A DNA stretch of 64,000 bases from DASQHW01 sp963837155 (GCA_963837155.1 CAWIMB010000002.1:620001-684000), one strand, 5' to 3'. Counted from the first letter of the stretch, positions 38,501-45,390 are shown. Numbers and translations are program-made. The notes: generated by a model not told the origin, from the sequence alone.

Positions 38501-40559
38501 TCGACGGCACCGAGAGGTCCGTGGTCTCGTAGTGGAAATTGCCGCTGAACGGGTTGACGTAGCCGCCGTCGAGCGTCGTGTATGCGGGAACGCCGAGCGT
38601 CGAGGTCGGCACGATGTCGAGCGAGCCGCCTCCGTTGACCGCGCCCCACTTCCAGAACTCCCCGTTGGTCCCGGCGACGCTGGCGTCGGCCATCGTGAAG
38701 TACACCGCGGTCGCGCCGACGGGCATCGCGTTCATCTTGATGTCGAAGAGGTACCAGTCGCCGGCCTTGACGACGCCGGTCGGGATGAGGCCGGTGCCGA
38801 CGCGCACGTTCGCTCCGTTGACTTGGGTGTACGCCCGTAGCTGGTACCGGAACCCGTTCCAGTCAGTGAGCGTCTTGTTGTGCACCCACACGCCGACATC
38901 GAACGGCTGGCCCGCGGGCCGCGTCCACGACCGGGCCGCGCCGTACTCGGCGTCGTAGTAGTCGTAGTTGATCCGCAGCGTCGGCGGTGTGTAGCTGTTG
39001 CTCGAGTAGAACTTCTTCCAACCGAGATTGCTGGACTCGTCCGCCGCGACGATCAGCATGCCGTTGTTGGCGATTCCGTTGGGTTGGACCCACGACTTCG
39101 CGAGCTGCGTGGCGTCCATGAAGCGGTAGCCCTCCGCGCACGCGCCGGTCTGGTCGTACCGGCCGGTCCAGTTCGCCGTTGGCTGGCCGGTGATCTGGTA
39201 GGCGCCCGGTTGGTTGTCCCAATTCACGTTGAGGGGCGCGGGCGACGCCAGCGCGTAGAGGTTTGCTTGGGTCTGCGCGCTGAGCGCGCACGTGCCCGAG
39301 AAGTAGTTCCACACGGTCAGCGACGCATCATTGACGCGCACGTGTGGGTTCTTGGTCAGGTTCCCCACCGGGAACTTGAGCAGCGCCCGATCCCGATGGA
39401 CGCCACCGTCGTAGGTCCCGACCCGAAGCTTGTCGAGGTCCCAGTGCGGTGAAGGGTCGGTGTTCTCCAGGTACGTGTCACCGCCGCCTGCCTGGGCAGT
39501 GGTGTTGACCTGAGAGAAGTCGGGGTCGATCGTCACCGGGAAGACCCGCGTCGGGTCGCCGAACCATCCCGAAGGCACCTCGACCCGAACCGATGCGATG
39601 TTGCGTTGCTGGGCGATGAGTGTCACCGACACCGGCGTCTCCACCGGACCCGGACCGGTGCTGGGTGGCGCGGCGTCGAACGCGAAGCCGTCGCCGAACG
39701 CGGCGATCGTCTTCGCTCCTTTGACGAACTCGATGCTCTTGGCCGCTTGCCGAGCGCGCACACCGGCCGGTAACGCAATCGTCGCGTCGTAGCCGTTCCC
39801 GGCTGCACGAGAAGCAACGATCACCGACTCCTCGAAGCCGGAATGCTTGGGCTCCTCGACCAGGGTCGCACCGTTTGCAAGGGCATTGTCGTACTGCACG
39901 CGAGCTCCGTCAGTGCGCGCGGCGACAGGTCGAGCGTTCGGGTGCGAAATCGCGAACGTGCCGGCATCCGACGCGACCGTCGCGACCGAACCGGCCGCGG
40001 CATCGCTCGCGAACGACACGTCGGCGAGGGGCACTCGCGGTCCGAGACGCCCGTCCGGCCGCTTCGTGATCGTGCCGTCGAGCTCCTCCCAGTTGTTCGT
40101 CTTGGCGTTGCGCTTGCGCGTCGGCCGGGAGCGAGCGTCGAGCGCGAGATGGCCGCCCGGGGTCGCCACGGTGCGCTCGGTCGGCGTTAGCGGCGCGGCG
40201 AGTTGGTCGGTGGTCGGTGCCGGCGAACGAGTGAGGCGTGACGTCCGGCCCTTGGCGTCGGCTTTCGCGGTCGCGTCGCCATCGGGCAGTTCGGGGCGCG
40301 GCGCAAAGGACGTTCCTGGAGGGGCCTCGACCGGTTCCGGTGCCGGCGGCTTCGCCCAGTCCGGGTCGGGGCCCGAGTACGGCGCCGCGTTCGCCGGTGC
40401 GAGCGGTGCGCCGTGTGACAGGTGGAGGTCGGGCGCGGGCGTAGTTGCCGGCGCGGCGGCCGCGGACACCGTTGGCAGGACCCGGGTCGCGGGCGCGCCC
40501 GCGACGATGCTCGTCGCGAGCAGCAGGCTCAACGCGCCTCGGCGCGCAGACTGCCTCAT
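32508..40559 (-). CDS. Giant RHS/YD-repeat polymorphic toxin with C-terminal TNT-like domain
   Basis: The protein has about 2,683 residues in one uninterrupted frame. It carries a Sec signal peptide (SARRGALSLLLATSIVAG), an N-terminal adhesin/DNRLRE-like region (about residue 350, GGGDTYLENTDPSPHWDLDK), a DUF6531-like entry (about 656, YVNPFSGNFHYETTDLSVPS), some forty YD repeats, and the RHS core (about 2240-2300, ARWYAPNLDTFTTRDTNP, TYANNNPLTNTDPTGH). The last 110 residues match the TNT/DUF4237 NAD-glycohydrolase pattern: ARISRYGGAGGRYASPEG, TVYEVAKPVDVQGGIAQYW and GGGGGVQYRF. The RHS shell encapsulates the toxin, which would deplete NAD in a target. GGGAGG precedes the ATG at 40559. The secretion route beyond Sec is unknown. 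Confidence 0.85.
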   Translation of the reverse strand: MRQSARRGALSLLLATSIVAGAPATRVLPTVSAAAAPATTPAPDLHLSHGAPLAPANAAPYSGPDPDWAKPPAPEPVEAPPGTSFAPRPELPDGDATAKADAKGRTSRLTRSPAPTTDQLAAPLTPTERTVATPGGHLALDARSRPTRKRNAKTNNWEELDGTITKRPDGRLGPRVPLADVSFASDAAAGSVATVASDAGTFAISHPNARPVAARTDGARVQYDNALANGATLVEEPKHSGFEESVIVASRAAGNGYDATIALPAGVRARQAAKSIEFVKGAKTIAAFGDGFAFDAAPPSTGPGPVETPVSVTLIAQQRNIASVRVEVPSGWFGDPTRVFPVTIDPDFSQVNTTAQAGGGDTYLENTDPSPHWDLDKLRVGTYDGGVHRDRALLKFPVGNLTKNPHVRVNDASLTVWNYFSGTCALSAQTQANLYALASPAPLNVNWDNQPGAYQITGQPTANWTGRYDQTGACAEGYRFMDATQLAKSWVQPNGIANNGMLIVAADESSNLGWKKFYSSNSYTPPTLRINYDYYDAEYGAARSWTRPAGQPFDVGVWVHNKTLTDWNGFRYQLRAYTQVNGANVRVGTGLIPTGVVKAGDWYLFDIKMNAMPVGATAVYFTMADASVAGTNGEFWKWGAVNGGGSLDIVPTSTLGVPAYTTLDGGYVNPFSGNFHYETTDLSVPSIGPELKLTRSYNSEDKHVGWFGPGWTSTYETHLEWNSLANVTLVHPDGRREMYTYAPGYNVWVAPPGYTGVITEYPSLGISILTDKKNTQFIFSHTSSPTGALVSITDEHGDRLDLSLGSDNHVDYVQSPITGKALHFTWNANRSRITSAYTSRVVAGDDSSRLTWTYTYYNGELQYACDPRPIANHCWQYEITQPQMNFVRRPSGKQEVALSYDTTGKYPGRVTSRKDGLNKITSYAYSVSGTGLSAQQRTEVTDANAHKTTFAYNLDGQAVFIKDPKGNFKRFTYDTDDPNNHDPKGFLTKVASYDPVTNKYADTITYGRDAKGNVTTQTDQLGRTSYASYDKNSHLTASADARSAHALDTTYLVENKYDSAGHLTKRTYPKPSYLATAPFEQWTYTDGTESASGGGTAPKGLLETERDRNGNLTRYTYTSEDFVAKVTTPSGLVTTYEYDGIGRKLQEHEQCDNCSVTSALTTITTYDALSQPVDIIEPAFDDRSAGGLVHQRKTHNVYDDDENLIETQISDVGGSTTPDPTRITRHTYDDNGVETVTTAPDGGQTIKTFDPVGNVLTVQDPNGNVTRTSYDELNRPIKGELLGYRDDPASNTAPYDLALSTTGYDPFGRKTSEALASARRTKFAYDVAGQLTTTSVLDFYGPGQPFVAESDTYDDAGNVTKQVTGDGKLSVSTDYDVIGRLRRTKEDPSGRNRVTEFERDGNGNVTVRTVGDGNTTHPVDARTDDTYDSSDHVLTETVENQGTAPLRTAYTYDERGNRLTAKDARQNTTSYSYDAADHLTATRAPAVTLTTAGADGTTSSVNGQPISYNAYDTFDQVVSATDANGNATTTTFDVPGRTKTVTFPTYAPVDGSAAITPTERWAYDADGNLLSHTDRAGQTSSYAYTRRNQVFMQTDPLVSGASTRGTVHTIYDAGGRKSQVIDENNHSMTWNYDTLDRMTSQTQDVYVASAWRHDTTTFGYDGLSNQTSVTSPLGETTTQAWSPVGEHSSTTAPLEDGTTATTTYGYDRLSRQIKMTEPGGRTTRNVYDEAGRPTSTGQYASSTATAPTTQVVNGYDANGNRTSQQTLRGVAGSYSTKYVYDPANRLTSVERPIDGTTSITTSYGYDAADNLTKTTQPKTATVDEVTAVRYNAWNLPDMVIEPSTGAGPVTDRTYRTVYDGAGRSVRDLGPGGVTVTSVFDELGRLKSQQASGGGGANASKSFGYDLVGNMTSASAPGGLLVFGYDDKNLLTSAAGPAGGASFSYNENGQLVGRTDAAGAATFGWTKRGQLKTLSDPLTGATLTNSWDRDGRLTKTTMPSGAHRDYTYDPAGRPATDTLTSATNAVTASSAYSYDSDGNLATKTIGPAAVAGAGTNSYGYDRANRLATWTAPNNTTTVYGYDLAGNRTTAGSKTFTYDTRNRLTADNAGKTYTWSTAGWLTNNAGTTITYDAFGRPLNNAGVTVTYDALDRIAARNNIPFTYSGKDPDPISDGTFTTTHTPAGAPIAYRDPTGTRLALTDTHTDVTGLANVDGTLAQSTSYNPFGEPTATVGTQPRVGYQSNYTDPTSKQSKMGARWYAPNLDTFTTRDTNPGTANDPISTNRYTYANNNPLTNTDPTGHSILDSLASSMNKVAADMRAQAAVNALPPQAQIELFMAGRAAQMRELLKSAGATGPALDYYSPKNFPRLAPVQILDHITLTAAEPQTISIIDLDVKGNAVVRDIDITLTDPLVALAYSAASCRTAYRGETTSFAAGAGAPGWDRVVASLPAMERNCIGVEQAARRVFPKENLLDSLKEVGHGLLKLGVASLGLVLQAACVPGDGATAGLGAVACHGAVGFGTSYAWHATDGHFTPTLGDALAGLIAAGGSLIGEVAPQYLKTLRGATATEEPAGAGSSVVKFEPYPSNGGLLGEPIEDTLQPGARISRYGGAGGRYASPEGVPFGERGLPPAAAKSYTVYEVAKPVDVQGGIAQYWMGGGGGVQYRFAQPIQELVDEGVLKVVGP
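33690..38560 (-). repeat. YD (RHS) repeat-coding region
   Basis: This is a long tandem array of degenerate codons for units of about 20 residues of the form YDxxGRLxxxTxPxGxxTxY, for example YDYAGNRT-like and YDELNRPIKGE. On DNA it is low-identity but periodic. The shell-forming repeats lie between the DUF6531-like entry and the RHS core. Confidence 0.75.
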
Positions 40560-40637
40560 CCTCAGGCCTCCCTTGCCGATCCCGAACCGCTTGCGTGCGG
40601 CCCTTCGGGCAAGAGTGCGCGATGAATCGCGCAAGAA

Positions 40638-40659
40638 CTATTGGTCAGGTGACCAATAG
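40638..40659. promoter_or_regulatory. Perfect palindromic operator candidate upstream of the RHS toxin gene
   Basis: CTATTGGTCA-GG-TGACCAATAG is a perfect 10+10 inverted repeat, 79 bases upstream of the RHS start codon. The TGGTC...GACCA core resembles operators of FadR-type GntR regulators. No regulator gene is adjacent, so a distant factor would bind. The rest of the 237-base gap holds nothing else I recognise. Confidence 0.55.
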
Positions 40660-40796
40660 CCAACGCGTCAGGCCGCCCAGCCCCCATGTGCCTCCCCACA
40701 GACCGCACAATTGGTAACCGGCGGCGACAGGCACCACAAGGTCCCGCGTCGTGATTGACGTCTCACGTTCGAGACGAGGCTGACGTCAGGCCGTGC

Positions 40797-41399
40797 TCAC
40801 ACCCGTTGCGAGGAAGTGCTTGCTGTGGACACGAGCTCCGGCTCGTGGCCCCGTAAGTCGATCGTGAGCGTGCGGCGCGACTTGGGCCGCCGACTCGCGT
40901 TGTACGCGAGGTCGCACAGACCGACCGCGAGGATGAGGTCACCGAAGCTCAGCACGGTGTCCCACGGATGCTCGAGCACGATGATGTCGGAGAGGAACCG
41001 CAGCTTGTCATCCGGTTGTTGCAGGTGATGCTTCACCGTCGGCTCGGCCCATGTCTCGTTCTGCCACTTGGCCGGGATCTTCACCGGCATGCCCTGGTTC
41101 AGCGTGATCACGAGAGCGTTGCAGGCGATGCCGATGATCACGATGCCCATGCCGCGCAGCACGAAGTTGCGCGCCGCAAAGCCGAGAATCAGCACGTACG
41201 AGGCGACCAGCAGACCGAAGCCGATGTCGTGCCAGTGTTCGCGCGGGATCGTCACGTATTCGAGCAGGACCTGGATCCCGAGGCCGGCGAACAGCAACCA
41301 GCCGAGATGCCACTCCACGCCGAGCAGCCGCGCGTACGACCCCCGCGTCACGAGCGGAATCGCCAGCGCCACCAGGACGGCGATCAAGAGCACGAGCAC
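40797..41399 (-). CDS. DUF5317-type membrane protein
   Basis: The 200-residue protein has about five membrane helices in residues 1-125 (VLVLLIAVLVALAIPLVTRG, LGWLLFAGLGIQVLLEYV) followed by a conserved extramembrane loop (NQGMPVKIPAKWQ, KLRFLSDIIVLEHPWDTVLS) and a last helix. This resembles DUF5317. The function is unknown. GTG start with TACCAT seven bases upstream; the start is 33 bases from the divergent crotonase start. Confidence 0.7.
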   Translation of the reverse strand: MLVLLIAVLVALAIPLVTRGSYARLLGVEWHLGWLLFAGLGIQVLLEYVTIPREHWHDIGFGLLVASYVLILGFAARNFVLRGMGIVIIGIACNALVITLNQGMPVKIPAKWQNETWAEPTVKHHLQQPDDKLRFLSDIIVLEHPWDTVLSFGDLILAVGLCDLAYNASRRPKSRRTLTIDLRGHEPELVSTASTSSQRV

Positions 41400-41406
41400 G
41401 CTGACA

Positions 41407-41412
41407 ATGGTA
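41407..41412 (-). promoter_or_regulatory. Putative -10 box of a leaderless promoter (DUF5317 gene)
   Basis: TACCAT on the minus strand is followed by seven bases and the GTG at 41399. It lies back to back with TAACCT for the divergent gene. Confidence 0.4.
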
Positions 41413-41418
41413 GGCGAA

Positions 41419-41424
41419 TAACCT
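41419..41424 (+). promoter_or_regulatory. Putative -10 box of a leaderless promoter (crotonase gene)
   Basis: TAACCT is followed by eight bases and the GTG at 41433. With only 33 bases between the two divergent starts, both transcripts must be leaderless or nearly so. Confidence 0.4.
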
Positions 41425-41432
41425 CCGCATCC

Positions 41433-42215
41433 GTGACCATCTCCGAGGTGTTGTACGAGGTCGACGGTGGTGTCGCCCGAACGACGATCAACCGCCCTGA
41501 GCGCCGCAACGCGATGTCGTTCGGCGTGATGCAGGGATTGCGCGACGCGATGGCGTGTGCCAAGGCCGACGACGACGCCAGGGTGGTCGTGCTCACCGGC
41601 GCCGGCGACAAAGCATTCTGCGCGGGCGCCGACCTCGGAGGCGGCGGGATTGCAGACAGTGCCGCCACTGCCCACGAGGGCCGCGGGCTGCTCGCTGATC
41701 TGTTCCGCGACATGTGGTCGCTCGGCAAGCCGATCATCGCTCGCGTGCGCGGCTACGCGCTCGCCGGTGGCTTCGGCCTCGCGTGCGCGTGCGACATGAT
41801 CGTCGCCTCGGACGACGCGATCTTCGGTACTCCGGAGATCAACGTCGGTCTGTGGCCGTACATGATTACGGTCCCGCTGTTGCGCTCGATGCCGCCCAAG
41901 ACCGCGCTCGACTTGATGATGACCGGCCGGCGTGTCTCAGCGGAAGAGGGCGCGCGCATCGGGTTCGTGCAACGGGTCGTGCCGGTCGCCGAACTCGACG
42001 CGGCCGTCGACGAGCTCACCGCGTCGCTCGCGAGCAAGAGCCCGTTGATCATGCATTGGGGGCGCGACTCGTTCTACCGCGTGCTCGAGATGGATGCCGA
42101 TCCCGCGTTGTCGTATTTGCAAGGCATGCTGACGATCACGTCGCAGACCGAGGATGCCGCCGAAGGAGTCGCGGCGTTCGCCGAGAAACGGGCACCGCAA
42201 TGGAAGGGACGGTAG
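41433..42215 (+). CDS. Enoyl-CoA hydratase/isomerase (crotonase) family protein
   Basis: The 260-residue crotonase has oxyanion-hole motifs AFCAGADLGGGGI and RGYALAGGFGLACACDMIVA. IFGTPEINVGLWP keeps the Glu of the second catalytic position, while the first is not Glu (GGFGLAC). It stops directly before the ATG of the carboxylase beta subunit (TAGATG), so the two form an operon. Its true substrate may be a short or branched acyl-CoA feeding the carboxylase. Confidence 0.82.
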   Translation: MTISEVLYEVDGGVARTTINRPERRNAMSFGVMQGLRDAMACAKADDDARVVVLTGAGDKAFCAGADLGGGGIADSAATAHEGRGLLADLFRDMWSLGKPIIARVRGYALAGGFGLACACDMIVASDDAIFGTPEINVGLWPYMITVPLLRSMPPKTALDLMMTGRRVSAEEGARIGFVQRVVPVAELDAAVDELTASLASKSPLIMHWGRDSFYRVLEMDADPALSYLQGMLTITSQTEDAAEGVAAFAEKRAPQWKGR

Positions 42216-43784
42216 ATGAGCGATCAGCGGCACGATTGGGGACCGCTTGTCGAGGATCTCGAGAAGCGCAAGGAGCGCGCGCTCGGCATGGGTGGTCCCG
42301 ACCGGATCGAGCGGCAACGGTCGCTCGGCAAGCTCACCGTGCGCGAACGCCTCGACCTGTTGCTCGATCGGGGAACGTGGGTGGAGTACGGACTGCTCGC
42401 CGATCACATGGACGCGGGACTCGGGGATCGCTACCTCGCGGCCGACGGTGCGGTCACGGGCGTCGGCGAGATCGAGGGCCGTCCGGTCGCAGTCGCCGCG
42501 TACGACTTCACGGTAATGGCGGGCTCGATGGGCGGCGTCGGGGAGACGAAGATCTCGCGCATGCGCGAGCACGCGGTGCGCCAGCGCATCCCCTTCATCT
42601 GGCTGCTCGATTCCGCCGGCGCGCGCATCCAATCCACGAGCGGTTCCACGTTCGCCGGCGCGGGCGCGCTGTTCCGCGAACAGGTCGCAATGAGCGGCGT
42701 GGTGCCGATGGTCGCCGCCATGCTCGGCCACTGCGCGGCGGGTACGGCGTACATACCCGCGCTTGCCGACTTCGTGCCGATGGTGAAGGGCACGTCGTCG
42801 ATGGCGCTGGGCGGCCGCCACCTCGTGAAGGCGGCGGTCGGCGAGGACGTGACCGAGGAGGAGATGGGCGGCTCGGCGGTGCACACCAAGATCAGCGGCG
42901 TCGCCGATCTCGAGGTCGCCGACGATGAGGAGTGCCTCCGGATCGTGCGCAAGTACTTGTCGTTCTTTCCGCAGCACAACCAGCAGCCGCCGCCAACCTA
43001 CGACAGCGGCGACATGATCGACCGCCGCACCGAAGAGCTGTACGACATCGTGCCTACCGCGCCGAGGCGCGCGTACGACATGCGCAAGGTCGTGCACGCG
43101 ATCGTCGATGACGGCGACGTGCTGTGGATGAAGCCGGAGTGGGCGAAGAACGTGCTCACGGGTTTGGCACGGGTCGGCGCGCAGCCGGTTGGCATTGTCG
43201 CGAACCAGCCGATGGTGCTCGGTGGTGCGCTCGATGTGAACGCGGCCGACAAGGCAGCGCGGTTCGTGTGGTTGTGCGACGCGTTCAACATCCCGTTGGT
43301 GTTCTTGCACGACGTTCCGGGATTCATCGTCGGTTCCGCGGTCGAAAAGCAGGGGATCATCCGCCATGGCGCGAAGATGTTGTTCGCAGTCAGTGAGGCG
43401 ACAGTCCCCAAGATTTCGGTCGTGCTGCGCAAGAGCTACGGCGCCGGTTACTTCGTGATGAACGGCCTCGCGTACGAAGCCGACTACATCGTCGCCTGGC
43501 CCACTGCCGAGATCGCGGTGATGGGACCGGACGGCGCGGTGAACATCATCCACCGCAAGACGTTGGAAGCGATCGAGGACGAACAGGAGCGCGTCGCCAA
43601 GCGGCTCGAGCTGGCCGAGCAGATTCGCGCCAACATCGATCCGTACATCGCCGCCGGCCACGGCCAGCTCGACGACGTCATCGATCCCGCCGACACCAGG
43701 GCCGCGATCGCGCGTGGTTTGCGGATCACCGCGGACAAGCGTGTCGACCGTCCCTGGCGCAAGCACGGTGTGCTGCCGGTGTGA
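42216..43784 (+). CDS. Acyl-CoA carboxylase beta (carboxyltransferase) subunit
   Basis: The 522-residue subunit moves carboxyl from carboxybiotin to an acyl-CoA, probably propionyl- or methylcrotonyl-CoA. It has the crotonase-like double domain: N-terminal RERLDLLLDRGTWVEYG, GSMGGVGETKISRM and IWLLDSAGARIQ, then C-terminal VFLHDVPGFIVGSAVEKQGI and RKSYGAGYFVM. The oxyanion Gly-Ala pairs (SAGARI, GYFVM region) are present. A biotinyl carrier gene lies 460 bases downstream, but the biotin carboxylase alpha subunit is not in the window. Substrate choice cannot be decided by reading. Confidence 0.9.
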   Translation: MSDQRHDWGPLVEDLEKRKERALGMGGPDRIERQRSLGKLTVRERLDLLLDRGTWVEYGLLADHMDAGLGDRYLAADGAVTGVGEIEGRPVAVAAYDFTVMAGSMGGVGETKISRMREHAVRQRIPFIWLLDSAGARIQSTSGSTFAGAGALFREQVAMSGVVPMVAAMLGHCAAGTAYIPALADFVPMVKGTSSMALGGRHLVKAAVGEDVTEEEMGGSAVHTKISGVADLEVADDEECLRIVRKYLSFFPQHNQQPPPTYDSGDMIDRRTEELYDIVPTAPRRAYDMRKVVHAIVDDGDVLWMKPEWAKNVLTGLARVGAQPVGIVANQPMVLGGALDVNAADKAARFVWLCDAFNIPLVFLHDVPGFIVGSAVEKQGIIRHGAKMLFAVSEATVPKISVVLRKSYGAGYFVMNGLAYEADYIVAWPTAEIAVMGPDGAVNIIHRKTLEAIEDEQERVAKRLELAEQIRANIDPYIAAGHGQLDDVIDPADTRAAIARGLRITADKRVDRPWRKHGVLPV

Positions 43785-44194
43785 AGACGCGTGCGACAAC
43801 GGTTGGCGACGTCGACGCGCTGCTCGACCTGTGGCGCCGCGCCGATGCCGCGCCCAGCGTCACCGACACGGCCGCGGACGTGGCGCGGGTCATCGATACC
43901 CCCTCCGCAATCGTGCTGGTTGCTCTTGATGACGGTGACGCGGTGATCGGCTCAGTGATCGCGACGTTCGACGGCTGGCGCGGCAACTTCTACCGCCTCG
44001 CGGTCGATCCGCATCATCGGCGAGCCGGGCAAGCCCTCGCGCTGGTGGACCGGGCCGAGGGGTGGTTGCGAGCGGCTGGGGTCAAGCGCGCGAGTGCGCT
44101 CGTCGAAGACGACCGCCCGACCGCGCAGGCGTTCTGGTCCGCCGCTGGCTTCGATCATCACGAAGGTATGCGTCGGTATACGAAGAGCTTGTGA
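43781..44194 (+). CDS. GNAT-family N-acetyltransferase
   Basis: The 137-residue GNAT protein binds acetyl-CoA through FYRLAVDPHHRRAGQALALV (motif A, with the R/QxxGxG/A loop as RRAGQA), and ends with the usual C-terminal strand (AQAFWSAAGFDHHEGMRRY). The GTG overlaps the carboxylase stop (GTGA), showing co-translation. The acceptor may be a protein lysine, an amine or a CoA-linked partner; unknown. Confidence 0.82.
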   Translation: MKTRATTVGDVDALLDLWRRADAAPSVTDTAADVARVIDTPSAIVLVALDDGDAVIGSVIATFDGWRGNFYRLAVDPHHRRAGQALALVDRAEGWLRAAGVKRASALVEDDRPTAQAFWSAAGFDHHEGMRRYTKSL

Positions 44195-44228
44195 ACGCTA
44201 CGCAGGCGTGGCGTCGGCGCCGTGGCGT

Positions 44229-44234
44229 TACGAT
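44229..44234 (+). promoter_or_regulatory. Putative -10 box upstream of the biotinyl carrier gene
   Basis: TACGAT followed by nine bases and the ATG at 44244. No Shine-Dalgarno is present. Confidence 0.35.
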
Positions 44235-44243
44235 CGCGCCCCT

Positions 44244-44462
44244 ATGGCCGAGATCCGAGCTGAAATCACTGCGAACGTGTGGCAGGTCGTCGTCGAGGAA
44301 GGACAGATGGTCGCCGAGGGCGACGAGATCTGCATCCTCGAGTCGATGAAGATGGAGATCCCGGTCGTCACCGAGGTTCCGGGTGTCGTGCGCGAGCTCC
44401 ATGTTGCGCCCGAACAGACCGTTCAAGAAGGCGATCTCATCGCGCTGATCGACGAGTCCTGA
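44244..44462 (+). CDS. Biotin/lipoyl-attachment carrier protein
   Basis: The 72-residue single-domain biotinyl carrier has the attachment Lys in ILESMKMEIPVV (MKM motif), flanked by the conserved hydrophobic ends (AEITANVWQVVVEEGQ, QTVQEGDLIALIDES). Such small carriers serve acyl-CoA carboxylases whose subunits are separate, so the beta subunit upstream is the likely partner. Confidence 0.9.
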   Translation: MAEIRAEITANVWQVVVEEGQMVAEGDEICILESMKMEIPVVTEVPGVVRELHVAPEQTVQEGDLIALIDES

Positions 44463-44477
44463 GGTGAGCGTCCGGGA

Positions 44478-44532
44478 GGCGGGTATCCCGCCGAGCAGCG
44501 AACCGGGGCCAAGCGGCCCGGCGCGAAGCGCC
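44478..44532. repeat. Cluster of three GC hairpins
   Basis: Three consecutive stems lie in the 97-base gap between the biotinyl carrier and the next crotonase: GGCGGG-TAT-CCCGCC (44478-44492), CCGGGGCC/GGCCCGG (44503-44521, one bulge) and GGCGC-GAA-GCGCC (44520-44532). There is no T-run. They could form an mRNA-stabilising or attenuating element, or a REP-like unit. Confidence 0.45.
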
Positions 44533-44559
44533 AAGAGCGGAGACTGAGGCGAGCGTGGC

Positions 44560-45321
44560 GTGATTCGGTTCGAGCGGCGCGGGTTCGTCGGGCTGGCGAT
44601 CATCGATCGCCAGGAGCGGCGCAACGCACTCAACGCCGAGCTCTGCGCGGAGCTGCAGAGCCATCTCGAGCGCGAGTCCGAGCTGCGCGCGTTCGTGCTC
44701 ACCGGCGCGGGGTCCGCGTTCTGCTCCGGAGCTGACCTCGTGACGCGCTTCACCGCCCACGGCGATGCGGCGACCGACACGTTCCGGCCCGCCTTCGAAG
44801 AAGTGCTCAATGCGATCGTCGCGTATCCGGCGCCGGTGATCGCCGCGATCAACGGACCGGCGATCGGTGCGGGCATGCAACTCACCGTCGCCTGTGACGT
44901 GCGGATCGCGGCGTTGGGAGCGCGGCTTGCGATCCCGGGCGGCAAGCTCGGCATCCACTTGAGCGCGCGCAACATCTGGCGGCTGGCGCAGATCGTCGGC
45001 CAGGGCGCGGCGCGCGACTTCCTGCTCGCGGGGCGCAATGTCGACGCTGACGAGGCGTTGCGGTTGGGGCTCGTGCAGTATGTGAGTCACGACGCGGTGG
45101 GCGGTGCGCTCGCGCTCGCCGGCGAGATCGCGTCGTACGCACCGTTGACGGTGCAGGGTCACAAGCGCGCGTTGAATCTCGTGGCCGAAGAGCAGTGGTT
45201 GTCGCCGGCGATACAACGGGAGATGGCCGTGCTGGAAGCCCGCGCCTTTGCGAGCGAGGACTTGCAAGAAGGCATGGCCGCGTTCGCCGAGAAACGCACC
45301 CCCCGCTTCAACGGCCGCTGA
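44560..45321 (+). CDS. Enoyl-CoA hydratase/isomerase (crotonase) family protein
   Basis: The 253-residue crotonase has oxyanion motifs AFCSGADLVTRF and NGPAIGAGMQLTVACDVRIA. The classical catalytic Glu positions are both changed (GAGMQL and LAIPGGKLG), so it is unlikely to be a simple hydratase. GTG start. It is the third crotonase in the window and follows the carboxylase group on the same strand. The strong hairpin after its stop ends the transcript. Confidence 0.78.
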   Translation: MIRFERRGFVGLAIIDRQERRNALNAELCAELQSHLERESELRAFVLTGAGSAFCSGADLVTRFTAHGDAATDTFRPAFEEVLNAIVAYPAPVIAAINGPAIGAGMQLTVACDVRIAALGARLAIPGGKLGIHLSARNIWRLAQIVGQGAARDFLLAGRNVDADEALRLGLVQYVSHDAVGGALALAGEIASYAPLTVQGHKRALNLVAEEQWLSPAIQREMAVLEARAFASEDLQEGMAAFAEKRTPRFNGR

Positions 45322-45329
45322 CGCCGCCA

Positions 45330-45390
45330 GGTTGCTGGGGCGTGTGTGGAGCTCGATTTTCGAGCTCCACACACGCCCCATTCAGCAACC
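45330..45390. terminator. Long bidirectional hairpin terminator
   Basis: The sequence from 45337 has 21-base arms with a TTT loop (TGGGGCGTGTGTGGAGCTCG A-TTT-T CGAGCTCCACACACGCCCCA) and an outer 8-bp extension GGTTGCTG/CAGCAACC after a 3-base bulge. It fills the gap between two convergent genes (crotonase and dehydratase), so it can stop transcription from both sides. There is no U-run on either strand. Confidence 0.8.

Noticed and set aside
33690..38560. CRISPR-like periodicity
   Set aside because: The periodicity comes from degenerate YD-repeat codons. There are no identical direct repeats or unique spacers.
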